DNA from: Hymenopus coronatus
Lineage: Eukaryota; Arthropoda; Insecta; Mantodea; Hymenopodidae
Length of the DNA stretch: 64,000 nt
NCBI GenBank assembly: GCA_030762935.1
Contig: CM060883.1
Span: 49,587,001 to 49,651,000, forward strand
Reading direction: 5' to 3'
The position numbers were made by a program, and so were the translations under genes. Positions 23,143 through 34,202 of this stretch are shown here, piece by piece. The notes beneath the pieces were generated by a model. It ran no database searches and was not told the origin of the DNA. It worked only from the letters and a program-made list of their open reading frames with translations. Numbering within the stretch: position 1 is the stretch's first letter; every line of letters starts with the position of its first letter.

Positions 23143-23228
23143 AACATATATTTCTATTGATATATAAAATTTTTGGGTGTAATGCAATACCTTCTCTACT
23201 TACTATGCACATGGTAGAGAAAGTAACA
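23143..23228 (-). repeat. R1 5'-end fragment, inverted
   Basis: Only the hairpin end remains (AATACCTTCTCTACTTACTA...GTAGAGAAAGTAAC). Confidence 0.7.
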
Positions 23229-23797
23229 GGAAATAGGCTAATTTAAGTTAATTGATTATTAAAGTGTAGCAAAAGAACTTATTAATATTTCATTTTTCCT
23301 GTGGTATTCCTTGAATTGCCTTTGTAGTTAATATTTATTGGGGTTAAGGATATGAATTTGAATCAGGCTTTAAAATTCTTGCTAACTTCAGTATTATAGA
23401 AGGTGTAATGTATATTCCAGTATTTCATCATGATAGTTCAAGGACAAAGTCAAAGATGCATGATTCAATTTCTGACAGTGTTTTCCAAATCTGATTCAAC
23501 TTTTCAAAATGGGTTATGTTATGCATACTAATAATTTCTTTCATTTGACTTTCTTTTTTCCAGATGCAGCAGAGCCTGTTCCATCATGTGGAGTCATACA
23601 TTTCTTGTACATATTAATCTAATACTGACTTAATAAATTGAGACAAATTTTATCAACAATGCTTCCTGGGTTCTTTATCCAAAGGGTCTTTCCCTTTATC
23701 ACCAGCTAGCTTCAACTGTTTCAATGTAAGGATGCTATTGTTAAGAATTCAACATTTGTTTCTTGATGAGAAAAAAAAAGTAGTTAAATTCCTTTTA
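23229..23797. other. Intergenic, nothing recognised
   Basis: AT-rich, no supported feature. Confidence 0.4.
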
Positions 23798-24135
23798 TTT
23801 TCTCTATTAAACATCCACAGTAAGTAGAGGAAATATTGTACTTAGCCCAGAGATTTGATAACAAACTTCAGACATACATGTTTTAAGGCTCCTTGAGCTT
23901 AAAAGAAGCACCTTTAGAAAAAGGTCCATGTGTATGATAGGCGGGTGAACAGCATAGCTCAATAATGAAAAGTGGGTTAAATATGAACCATGGTATATAA
24001 GGTCAGAACATTCCAAGAAAGCGACATGAAGATTTTTAAGAAAATTCCCCCATTGCAAACTACTGTCTCTATGAAACATTTTTCATTATTTTTTATTTTC
24101 TCCAAAATGTCTCCAATGTTTCTGATCAAAATACT
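23798..24135 (+). repeat. R1 5'-half fragment
   Basis: AAGTAGAGGAAATATTGTAC, CCTTGAGCTTAAAAGAAGC and AAGAAAATTCCCCCATTGC are in R1 order. The 3' half is absent. Confidence 0.65.
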
Positions 24136-25220
24136 ATGCTCACAGACACAAAGATAATTTTATAAATTTCAATTTGATTGAAAAAATATACAGCCACTGT
24201 CTAAGAAAGAACAGAAATTATTAAAGTTAGTCAGCTAATGGTAAAGGGAAGACCCCTTGAAACTCTTTGTCAAATAAAAGATCCACTTTGAGATGTGTAA
24301 TGAAATTCTCTCTTAACTCCTTTGCTGTAACTTTCTGTGTGAAAGAATACAAGTAAAATACATTTTTTCATAGTAATTTGAGTTTTTCATTGTTTAAACC
24401 ACAAAATTCCATATCCATAATAGTTTTCTGTCATAATTATGAAGCTCAAGAGGTTGAAATTTTCACTATAGTTACTCCTGCAGTAAACCCTACAGGAGCA
24501 ATGCTTTAAAATATTAATTTATTCTGAGAAAAGAAACAATTGTTAAAAAGTGTGATAATTTTTTCTTGCACGTCAATTTGTCTTGAACACACTGACATTG
24601 AGTGGTCATGTTTTTGACATGCTTTGAAAGTTAATTGAAACTTGTCTAGGTGTGGCTATTTAGTTAGCTATAACTCTGAACACAGAGGACAGAAGGGATA
24701 TTTCAACTCAGTGGGGATACTTTGTGCTAACTACCCCTAGCTGGAACAGTGGAGGTGAAGAAACCACACGCAGGATAGCAGACAAGGAAGTGCAGAGGTC
24801 CCTAATGATTTTAAGCTTCTTGAACCAGTTACACCAGCTGGCTGCTCAGAGAAGACTTCCCCCTGGCAGAACTGGGGAGAGTTTGATCCACTGGAGATAG
24901 CTCAGATAAGACTGCCATCTGAGAAGAATTTCCAAGGATCAAGCATCTGTACATTCTGACGAACATGGCACAGCCCTAAAATTACCTAAGACATGAAAGG
25001 GCAAGTGAAATAATGAATGAATTTTATTTCATACAAATCATACATAACTTGGGCGTTAGCCCTTCTTCTCATTGGAGAGCCATCTATATTTTTTATAAAT
25101 TAACATATTTTGTATGCCCTACTTCCCTTTGTGTTTGCTGCCTCATTGTGAATATTCTTTTTTTCACTTCTGTGCTTCTCTTTTTTCTGTCCTCTGTTCT
25201 ATGTTTTGTTCAAGTTTGCT
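24136..25220. other. Intergenic, one unidentified less AT-rich block
   Basis: 24650-24990 is less AT-rich than its surroundings but shows no domain, tRNA-like head or terminal repeat. The rest is featureless. Confidence 0.4.
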
Positions 25221-25221
25221 T

Positions 25222-25347
25222 TTTTGCTTCTTTCTAACCTTATTTTATTCTTTATTTTTACCCTTTCCACCTTCTTTCACTTTATTCATGCTGCACTGCA
25301 TAAGTTCTTAACCCCACCCCTCCATCTCTTGTATCTTTTTTAGTCCT
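25222..25347 (+). repeat. Left copy of a ~120-bp direct duplication flanking an R1 copy
   Basis: TTTCCACCTTCTTTCACTTT and CACCCCTCCATCTCTTGTAT recur at 26170-26287 on the other side of the R1 copy. Confidence 0.75.
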
Positions 25348-25349
25348 AT

Positions 25350-26149
25350 TTTACTTTCTTTACACATACTATGTACATGGTGTATAGAGAAGGTATTGCA
25401 TTTCACCCAAGAACTCGATACTAAGATTTCACTGGAAATATACCTTTTAGGGCTCCCTGTAACCAAAATAAAGCATTTTTAGAAAAAGGTCCATGTGTCT
25501 GTGAACACAATAAATCAAAAACGAAAAGTCTGTAAAATACTAAACTTGGTATTTAAGTTTAGTATCTTCCATGGATGCAAAATGAAGATTTTGAGAAAAA
25601 TCTCCCCAACCCAAACTACCCTTTACGCAGAAAAAAATTTCGAACATTTTGATTTTCTCAAAAATGTATGCAACGGTTTTGATTAAAATATTGTATATTA
25701 AAGATATTTACCTGACAGTCTCTGAAGACTATTATGGATGAATTTTACAGAATTTTGCATAACTGCTGAATTGTAACAGATGGACAAAAACTTACCACAC
25801 AAAAAATGTAGAGCATGTTAAAATATACAATTTATGTTATATGCATTTTTTTGTGGAGTTGTTTGTTTTTGAGACATTCCTTGTTTTTGGTTTCACCTTT
25901 AAAAAAAATATTCTCCTACAAGAATTTGTCAACTCCTATCTATACAAACAAAGGAACTTCAGTCACATAGCTACCAGCTTTTCACTATCACTTTAACCTA
26001 TGGTACTCCTTTATTTCGCTTCTATTTACAAGGAAGCAAGTAATAAGACTATTTGTGCTAATTTTTTCTTGATTAGCATAAGTTTTTTAACAATAATTTG
26101 TTGCAGAGATTTAGAGAAAGGATTTGAATGGAACATGTCAGATTTTTTG
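25350..26149 (+). repeat. R1 repeat copy between direct duplications
   Basis: Starts TTTACTTTCTTTACACATAC (hairpin), ends GAACATGTCAGATTTTTTG. The part around 25710 lacks about 60 bp. Confidence 0.8.
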
Positions 26150-26169
26150 TTCAATTTTGCTCTTCTACT

Positions 26170-26287
26170 TCTTATTCTAGTCTTACTTGATTCTTTATTT
26201 TTTTCCCTTTCCACCTTCTTTCAACTTATTCATGCTGCTCTGTATTAGCTCTTAACCCCACCCCTCCATCTCTTGTATCTGTTTTAG
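26170..26287 (+). repeat. Right copy of the ~120-bp direct duplication
   Basis: CTTTCCACCTTCTTTCAACT...CCCCTCCATCTCTTGTATCT. See 25222-25347. Confidence 0.75.
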
Positions 26288-26879
26288 CCATTTTTTCCAT
26301 CTATTTCCGATTCTGTATCATTGCCCTACTATTCACCTTACTCTTATACTGCCTAATTACACCTTTCTTGGGACTTTCTTGAAACTTTAATTAACCGTCT
26401 TTCACTTTTCCTGTCCATAATCATTTGTCATTTTCCACATCTCTTCCCCCCTTTTACACAGTTTATTTTCACTGCACTTGTTGCTGTTCTTAGGTCTACT
26501 CTCTTTTCCCCCTATCTCTAGCTCCCTACCTTTTCTTTTGCCTTGTTATATGCCATGATGCACCTGTTTCCTCTTTGCTCTGTCCATGATTGCAAAATAT
26601 GTCTCCTTTTGACTCAGTCGTTGCATTAGCTCCCTTTTCCCAAAATTCAAGTCCCTATATTCTTGGTGTTTCGTCTTTACCAAAGAACTTAGTAGTGTGC
26701 AGCAATTCTAATACATGCAGTTGTCAACTATGCAGAGTTTTACACTACTGCAAAGTAAACACAAATGACAACTCGTTTGGAAAACTGGTCTTGCAAAGAA
26801 ATCCGCTCAATTATTTGATTTCTCTGGGTGAAACATGTAACTGCAGCTGACCTTCACTGACAGCTGGTAGAGGTTTATG
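26288..26879. other. Intergenic, nothing recognised
   Basis: Pyrimidine-rich plus strand (26290-26580). No supported gene. Confidence 0.4.
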
Positions 26880-27785
26880 GAGAGACTAATGTCTTGCCAG
26901 GTTGTCCAAAATGCTGTCAAAACTTGCGGTTGGTAGAGAAAACATCACTGATGAATCATAATGGCCGACCAGAACAGCATCGACAGATTTGAGCACAGCT
27001 TGCATGAAGGAGCCGATTCAGGACAAGGATCACATTACTACATATGTCGGTAGAACTGGGAATGTCTTTTGGAAGCATTCATCGCATTGTTCACAATATT
27101 CTGCAGTGCTGGAAAGTTTGTTTCCGGTGGGTTCCACAACATCTGTCCAACCAATAGAAGGAGAAGTGTATGGGGGCAACTTTTACAATGGTCCTCCATG
27201 GAAGGGAAAATTTTTCACACCATTGTCACGGGTGACAAAACATAGATCCACCACTATATCCCCCCAGCAGCAAGCAGTCATCAGTGGAGTGAAAACTCCA
27301 TTCTTCTCCAAAGACAAAGAAGCTTAAGATGGTGCCTTCTGCTGGGAAGCTGATGACCACAGTGTTTTGGGACAGCGCAGGTATCATACTGTGGAGAGTT
27401 TTTGGAAAGAAGGTACACAGTGACCACTGACTGATACTGCGAGACCATGACATAATTGCGTGAAACAATCAGGAGGAAATGATTAGGACTCTTCACTGAG
27501 GGTGTTACCTTACTTCATGACAATGTGTGACCTCATACAGCACAGACCACCACGCTGTTGAAGCAGTTTCACTGGGATATCATCGAACATCCTCCCTAGA
27601 GCATGTATCTTGCTCCAAGCAACTTTCACCTTTTTCCCCACTAGGAGGCTGCTGATCTGCTTCAGATGAGAAGGTGCAACACTTCATAACAACATGGCTG
27701 AACACGCAAGTACAGGATTTTTACCAGGAGGGAATATTCAGGCTCATCCCAAGAAATGAAAAGTACTTCAACTGATATGGAGGCT
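26880..27785 (+). pseudogene. Mariner transposase relic
   Basis: Stop- and frameshift-ridden plus-strand frames contain, in order, variants of mariner landmarks. These are a GDET-like GDKT with IHH (near 27230), KAKKFK-like and VFWD-like words (27310-27375), YFMTMCDLIQH in place of LLHDNARPHTA (27515), and WDIIEHPP (27570). The last is followed by DLAPSDFHLF-like text and DEKVQHFI-like text near 27665. It covers most of a transposase open frame, but no terminal inverted repeats were found. It is inactive. Confidence 0.7.
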
Positions 27786-27887
27786 ATGAGAAAAAATAAC
27801 TTAATATATGAACTATCAGTTGGCTATATCGGTTGTAACAAAATGAAATATAGTCATTTCAGTGCAGCCTTGTAACCTTATTTTGAG

Positions 27888-28215
27888 TTGGGAATTGGTA
27901 ACACATCACTGAAAAAACGCTCACTTGGATTCATTTTCGGAATGTGTTGTTCCCACTCTCAACAATTTTCCAACTGATCGTACTGCTTTCATTTTTTGTC
28001 CAGGGGAAGCACTTGCCATCGCCAGCCACCCTTGGGAGATGCATCTCCCCATCACCAGAGAGCACCTCAATCTACAGCTTTCCTCGCACAGGAAACAAAA
28101 GCAGCATAATCAGTTGGAAAGTTGTTGAGAATGGGAACAATACCTCATTCCCGAAACGCATCCAAAAAAGTGGTTTTTCAGTGATGTAGTGTTATCAATT
28201 CCCAAATCACTGAAT
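27888..28215. mobile_element. MITE with ~120-bp terminal inverted repeats
   Basis: 27888-28010 and 28090-28215 are inverted copies: GGGAATTGGTAACACATCAC, TGTTGTTCCCACTCTCAACA and TTTTCCAACTGATC on the left each reappear reverse-complemented on the right. About 80 bp of unique sequence lies between. No coding capacity. Long inverted repeats on a ~330 bp body fit a fold-back MITE. Confidence 0.75.
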
Positions 28216-29069
28216 ATTTGACTATGTATCACAGTTACTAGCTTCTATTTCCTCAAATTTGTAACCATAGTTTTTGATCATCCCCCTTAGCACAAGAAGA
28301 AAATGCAATTTATGATAGAAAAGAAACCACCCCAGTATTTGCTTTGCCCACCAGGGAAAACATCCGTGGTCAGTGTGTCCATCCCCAAAAATTGAACTGA
28401 CACTGCCGAAATGCAAATCTACCATGTTAACACAAAACCATCTTGCTTACAAAGTAGCTGAACTATTAGAAGATGATGGCAGTGTGCCACATACAATACT
28501 TGCTTTCGTGCATATAGAATGCCTCATGGTAGTATGTGATTATAGATTGCGTGGTGTGGCATGTTCCTGTTTCAGTTGCATAGCAACAGTATCTCAAGGT
28601 ATGCTACTGAAGTAAGTCATGTGATTTGATTATGCTAAAGAACATTTTCTTGCTAGATGTACCTGTGACGAACAGTCGAAAGTAATGCAGATAATCAGTC
28701 ACTTTAGAGAATATTGGTAACAAGAAGAATGGGAATGTCCAGTAATGACAGGGTAGGTATATTTAGTACTTGAGCTGCCACCAAGGAAAAGTTTGCTTTA
28801 ATATTGTAGACAGAACTTACATTAAGTACCAGGAGGTAAAGTATTAAAAAAAATTGATGTCAGCATTTCATCAGTAATACCTCTTTTTGTCACCCTGAAC
28901 CCAAAAGAAGCATGTTAAGAGAAAGTTTGATATGTGTGAATAGCATAACTCAATATGACAGTCAGTTAAATATGAAATAATACTTTAGAAGTAAGGTACC
29001 TATGCAATGTGTTTGACATTATTTTTTTGGTAATTTTAATTATTTGTTCTGCAAAATCTTAGTTAAAAA
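28216..29069. other. Intergenic with a small R1 fragment
   Basis: 28870-28985 carries R1 wording in plus orientation (ACCCAAAAGAAGCATGTTAA, GAATAGCATAACTCAATATG). 28350-28620 is an open but unidentified stretch. Confidence 0.4.
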
Positions 29070-29692
29070 TGTGATTGGTTCCATGCACACGACTTTCTCC
29101 ACATCTCTGCAACAAATTATTATTAATAAGCTTATGCTTCTATTATATGCTAATCAAGATAAACATTCTTAGTAATAATGACCATGTGATAACAACTGAG
29201 TTAAATTAGAGTCTTAAAAATCCAATCTTTGACTAGCTTAACTCTGAGGTCTTCGTCTTCTTCCCTGACAAAGCTCACAGAGTTAAAATGATCGAAAGCT
29301 TGTATTTTTACAACTGCAATTTCATATGGTTGCTATCCCATGTCATTATTGATAACCAACGCTGAGAAAGCTTCAAATTTTTAATTCAAACTGTTGAATC
29401 ACTTTTGAGACAGTACAAATTTCAACACGTTTCCATATAGGGATTGGTTGAGGGATTTCCTTGAAAATCATAGTGTCACATCTTTGAAAGATGTACATAA
29501 ATATCAAATATGGTATTTAACTGACTTTTCGGTTTTGAATTTGCCATTCACAGACATGGACACATGGATCTTTTTCTATAAATCCTTTTTTTTTTGGATT
29601 CAGGAAACCCTGAAACACATATTTTCAGTGAAAATTTACTATGGAATTTTTTAGTGGAATGCAATACCTTATCTTCCTATACACTAAGTGCA
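29070..29692 (-). repeat. R1 repeat copy, inverted, internally deleted
   Basis: Starts GTTCCATGCACACGACTTTC, resumes at GATTTCCTTGAAAATCATAG and ends ATACACTAAGTGC. The middle third is replaced by unrelated sequence (29200-29380). Confidence 0.7.
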
Positions 29693-31035
29693 CTCAGTTT
29701 TTTTATTTTTATATGAAATGCAGTTGTCTACAAATGGAGATCCTTAAAAGTGTTGGAAATGTCCACCATTTCCTAAAAGCAGATCCGAATTGTTTATATC
29801 ATTATTGTTGACATCTGTCTTAAGACATCAGGGCTAATGAAATTAATTTTTTGTGTAATGACCTGCTTCAGATTTTATAGAGTACTTGAGTTTACTAATA
29901 TACACACTCTTTAAAAAAATCAGAGAAGTTTGTTGAAGAAAAGTATGGAGGGGGGCCCATAGATCTTTTGAGATCAAGTAATTATCAAACATTTTTCCAA
30001 AGGTTCCATATTGTTTTTGTACGTATGGCATGTGTACCATGTTGTTAACCATAGTGTTTATCATGCTGAAACTGAATAACGAAATGCACAAGGAAATCCT
30101 GGTATGACAGTCTAGGGTAAGGGTCACCAACTGGATGCCCATTGAGTAAATCAAAGGGAGCAAGTTTGCTTCAATCTCTTGTGAATAGCTGTATGGAAAA
30201 CAAGACCAGATAATTCCTGCGGTACTATGACAGTAGGTAACATTTTGTGTCAAAATATGTAATTTACCTTTCATAGGTTAATTCATTTATTGATGCTCAT
30301 GATTGGTAGAACAATGGCTCTATTGCATCTCTTGCTTAGTATTTACATATGAACATATGTTTTCACAGGTTTGGTTAGTAATTAATAATTGTAACAAATA
30401 ACTGCAACAAAGATGGTGACAATTATTAACATAATAAAACAACATGCTCCTTAGTTTGGTTAGTACCAATTATAGCATTGTTTCACCACCAGTATGATTA
30501 ATTTGTAACTTTAAGTGTTCACATTTATAACAGGGATCTTGGTAATTGGGATCGAACACAATTTGAAAGAAATGTTCTCCTTGGAAACCTGTCATATTTT
30601 CCTGCATGGGTTGCATAATTACACTGCAAATTGAATTTTCTGAGTGCAGAACTTTGATGAAAACGAATCATTTATACTGCCACGTTCTTCAATAAGAAAG
30701 ATTCCTCTTAGGCAGGCATAAATGAGGAGTCCATGACTTATGTGCTAGATTGCTTTCTTTCCTTACATAAATTGTACACGAGACACTGTACAAGGAAGAG
30801 AAAGATAATCTGTGCTGTCATGTGTTTACCCACTAAATGCATGGAGTAATGCTTTTTGCTTTAGCACAAATTCAAGTAAGTTGGTGACATCTGGTCTATA
30901 GTTTCATAAAAAGAAATTGCATGCCAAACTCTCTTCTGCAAGTACATTGGGGATTTGTGTAATATCTGTGTTGTTCTGGCTATTGATGTAATTGCTAAGG
31001 TAAAAATATACCTAATCACTAGAGCTATGAAATTC
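29693..31035. other. Intergenic, no identified gene
   Basis: A 143-codon minus-strand frame (30274-29843) is open, but it shows no recognisable domain and an unremarkable composition. I treat it as chance. Confidence 0.35.
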
Positions 31036-31730
31036 ATACCAATTTTCTTATGCAGAGTAAAAGCGGCCAGGCTTGGCAATACCATACTGTGATACTTCCG
31101 CGAGCAAAGGTCAATGTAGAGTGCAACCTATTACTGCAAAACAGCTATCACTGCATAACACAGAACCACTTCAGTAGGAAGGAAGGCTTTCGAATAACAT
31201 CTTTGTTCTGCTCAAATGTGAGCAAAATTAATTTGTTTTACAACCAGTGTACTTATTTAGAAACCAATGAAGTTCTAGTATACAAACTGTCAATCGTTTA
31301 GTAACAGAACAGCTTCACAGAAACATATTATTGATTACAGGTTTGTTCAAAAAGTTGCCCACAACCATCACACTGCTACAGTCCAAAGATATAGAGCTGA
31401 CTGAATCTGTGCAGCATATAGAACTGTCAAGATGGATTTACCAATCCACAAGCATTCTACCTGAAATAAACACGAAAATGAAAAGTGTAATTGAAAACAA
31501 TGCAGGGTTCAGTGAGATGTATCGCATACAAGCTGCACTTATAGATCCCAATAAATGCTATTTGCTTGGTGATACTGAGACAGAAAAATAAAATATTTCA
31601 TATATACCTCGATCACATCATGCGAAGCGGAACAAACTTTTTCACATTACAAATCTTGTTTGTTGGAACATATAATGAGTTTTCATTTTAAGGGCTTCAG
31701 AAGCACATATAGTTTTCAATAATACGGCTG
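31036..31730 (+). pseudogene. hAT transposase C-terminal relic
   Basis: 31345-31590 encodes KKLPTTITLLQSKDIELTES, then SVIENNAGFSEMYRIQAAL. After stops and a frame change comes SITSCEAEQTFSHYKSCL (31605-31665). The last block matches the hAT dimerisation motif (ITSCdvERsFSxYK), and the first two match the region just upstream in this type of hAT protein. No terminal repeats were found, and the N-terminal half and DDE residues are not recognisable. Identification is from recalled motifs. Confidence 0.6.
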
Positions 31731-32126
31731 CAGATGATTAAAAAATTGGTTTAATTCCTGCTTTTGGTTTTACCTAGTAAGAGTATGAAGATATTTAAGA
31801 AATTAATTTTATTATTTTGATATTATTTTACACTCAATCAGTAAATATTACAAACCGTTTATAATTGCTTGGGTGTTTACATAATATACATATGTAAAGA
31901 AGGAAATCAGAGTCAGCCTTTTATATATATTAATTTGTTTGCTGTACATAATTATCTAAATAGATGTGCTTTTGCGAATGTCTCATTAGTCATTTTTGTT
32001 CTCTGGAAACAGTACTGTTTACTTGACAACAGGTTTATTCACCTCTCCACCATGCATTATCAATGACTTATTTTGATTTGGCGAGACGGTGGGTCGCAAC
32101 CTTCCTAGCTCTGCTAATCACTAAAA
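31731..32126. other. Intergenic, nothing recognised
   Basis: AT-rich. Confidence 0.4.
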
Positions 32127-32830
32127 AAAACTCTGATGTGTTTCATTCTAATTACTTATTAGTACAGATAAATCTTCATATTTTCTTACTAATTTCATTG
32201 TAGGTATAACAGGAATACAAAGTAAGGTAAAGCTTGCATAACCACTCGTTTACTGTGTTAGGCATGCATAGGGTAAAAACAACATGTGGTTCTCATGTTC
32301 CTGCATGGTGTCATGTGTCAGTTTGTGTCAGGAACAGAAAGCAATCCAACATGCAGGACATCAACTTCTGTTTTTTCCTGCCTGGGAAGAATCTTTCTTA
32401 ATTGTCTTTAATGCCAATTAATTACCAAGGTGCCTGTTCATACTCACTGCTATAGATGTGAAAGTTTTTGTTAAAAGTTAATTCTCACACTATTAATGAT
32501 ACAATGCGATTAAATTGTTCTTGAAAAATTTTTATTGCATCCTGAACTTGAAAGCCAAGTTTTGTATTTAACTTAAGTTTTCGTTTGAATTGTGCTGCTT
32601 GAGATACATAAGACTTTTTTTTTAATGAGGGGGATTCAAAGGCCGCAACACAAGTCTCAACATCAAATTTTGGGTGGATAACAATACTTTCTCTACTTAC
32701 TATAGCTAGTAGAGAGTGTAAAAATGCTCATTTTAACATTTTAACTTGGTGAAATCTTGATATTCCAATATATTACTGGAATGCATTACTTCTGCTTCAG
32801 AACTATACATAGATGTTAGAGAAAGTAAAG
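32127..32830 (-). repeat. R1 repeat copy, inverted, rearranged
   Basis: 3' end CTCTGATGTGTTTCATTCTA at 32130 and 5' half from 32510. Two successive hairpin ends occur (to 32722 and to 32830), so it is a composite of two copies with the middle lost. Confidence 0.65.
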
Positions 32831-32983
32831 AATTTAATTCTTTTATATGGGATCTTTCTTAGTTAAGGAATAATGCAAATAAAATTAAAATTAACTCATA
32901 TATTAAAAATACTCAAATACGTCAAATTTAATATTTTAAAAGGAAAATTTGTAGAAAAGAAATAACAATTTCCAGTCATTTTT

Positions 32984-33259
32984 TTTTTTTTTTTAATTGC
33001 TTCATTTGTATAGCCCCCTTTAGCATCAATGGTCATATCGGGGGCTTGAACTTGTGAAACTGTAGGTTCAGAACATTAGATTAAACTTTATATTGCTAAA
33101 CACACGCACATTCACTCTCACATTCATACTTCCAGACTCTATGGGGGATAGGGAATAATTCCGGTTAAAGAAAAATTCCCCGCCCCAGCCGGGAATCGAA
33201 CCCGGGACCTCCGGGTGAGAAGTCAGCTCGCTGACCACTCGACTACGGAGGCAGTCAAA
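32984..33259 (-). repeat. SINE-G, complete, with 12-bp target-site duplication
   Basis: CCAGTCATTTTT flanks it at 32972-32983 and 33260-33271. Read on the minus strand it opens TCGAGTGGTCAGCGAGCTGA, has TTCTCAC where tRNA-Glu has its anticodon loop, box B GGGTTCGATTCCCGG, and ends in an A tail (T run at 32979-32996). It is a tRNA-Glu-derived SINE with intact retrotransposition hallmarks. Confidence 0.9.
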
Positions 33260-33271
33260 CCAGTCATTTTT

Positions 33272-34200
33272 GTACAGGGTGTGATGTACCAATGAAAATT
33301 TTAAATAGCAACATATTCAAATTTTTTCTAGCCTTTTGCTGGAAGAATTTCATTTGTCTCAGACAAAAGGTTTAGCTGCTCTGGGATCATTTTAATTGTT
33401 GGTTTGTGTAACAATTTTCTTCACAATTTACACATTTATATACTGTAATAAATGAAATTTAATAAGGTGTTTAAAATGCTCTCCATTTACAGTCCAGGAG
33501 TATCTTAAGTTGAAGTGTGAATTCTGTTGAACATGTTATCTATTTTGATCCTCATTTTTAACTCTACGATTATAGGAAGTCTCTCAACAAATGCTGTGCA
33601 TTTCAAAACACCTATAAAAAGTAATCCAAGGGGAAAGATCTGATTCCATAACAACCAAGCTTTCTGTATCAGAAAAGTGAAAGTAAAATGAGCTAATTTT
33701 AGGTTTATTTTTATTATTCCTTATAAAAGACCCTATATAAGAAATGTGTACTCTGTGATTGACAATTTGGAAAATTCTAGGTGTTACTATGACATACAGT
33801 TGGTACATTCTTGATTTAAAAAAAAATTGATGGTGAGTAACCAATGCTGCTTTTATCTTGTTGTTCAAAGTGGATGGAGAAACAAAATACTGCCAGTAAA
33901 CAACAATATTTTGAAACTTGAATATTAAAGTTTTTTTAGTAAAGCAAGAATGTTTTGACATTACAGCACAAAAGTCACAATTTTTTTTGTTCGACTCATA
34001 TAAATATCTATATGTGTTTAATTATGGTCTCGGATGCTATTTACACGGAAGCAGAGGCTTTAATCTTGAAATTAAAACATGTCTTGCTAAACTAAATTTA
34101 TAGTGACCCCAATTTTGTGTAAGCAAACTATGAGTATTGCTTCATTCAAATAAATTTTAAAAATAGCATGAGCTTCCCCATAAAGGCAGAGGAGTATATA
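33272..34200. other. Intergenic, no identified gene
   Basis: A 125-codon minus-strand open frame (33961-33584) is present, but I recognise no domain. Confidence 0.35.
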
Positions 34201-34202
34201 TA

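Noticed and set aside
29843..30274. 143-codon minus-strand frame as a gene
   Set aside because: No recognisable domain, no splice or start support, and AT-rich sequence gives such frames by chance.
33130..33256. A tRNA-Glu gene on the minus strand
   Set aside because: The T-arm and anticodon-like region are good, but there is no acceptor stem. The unit has an A tail and a target-site duplication, so it is a SINE.
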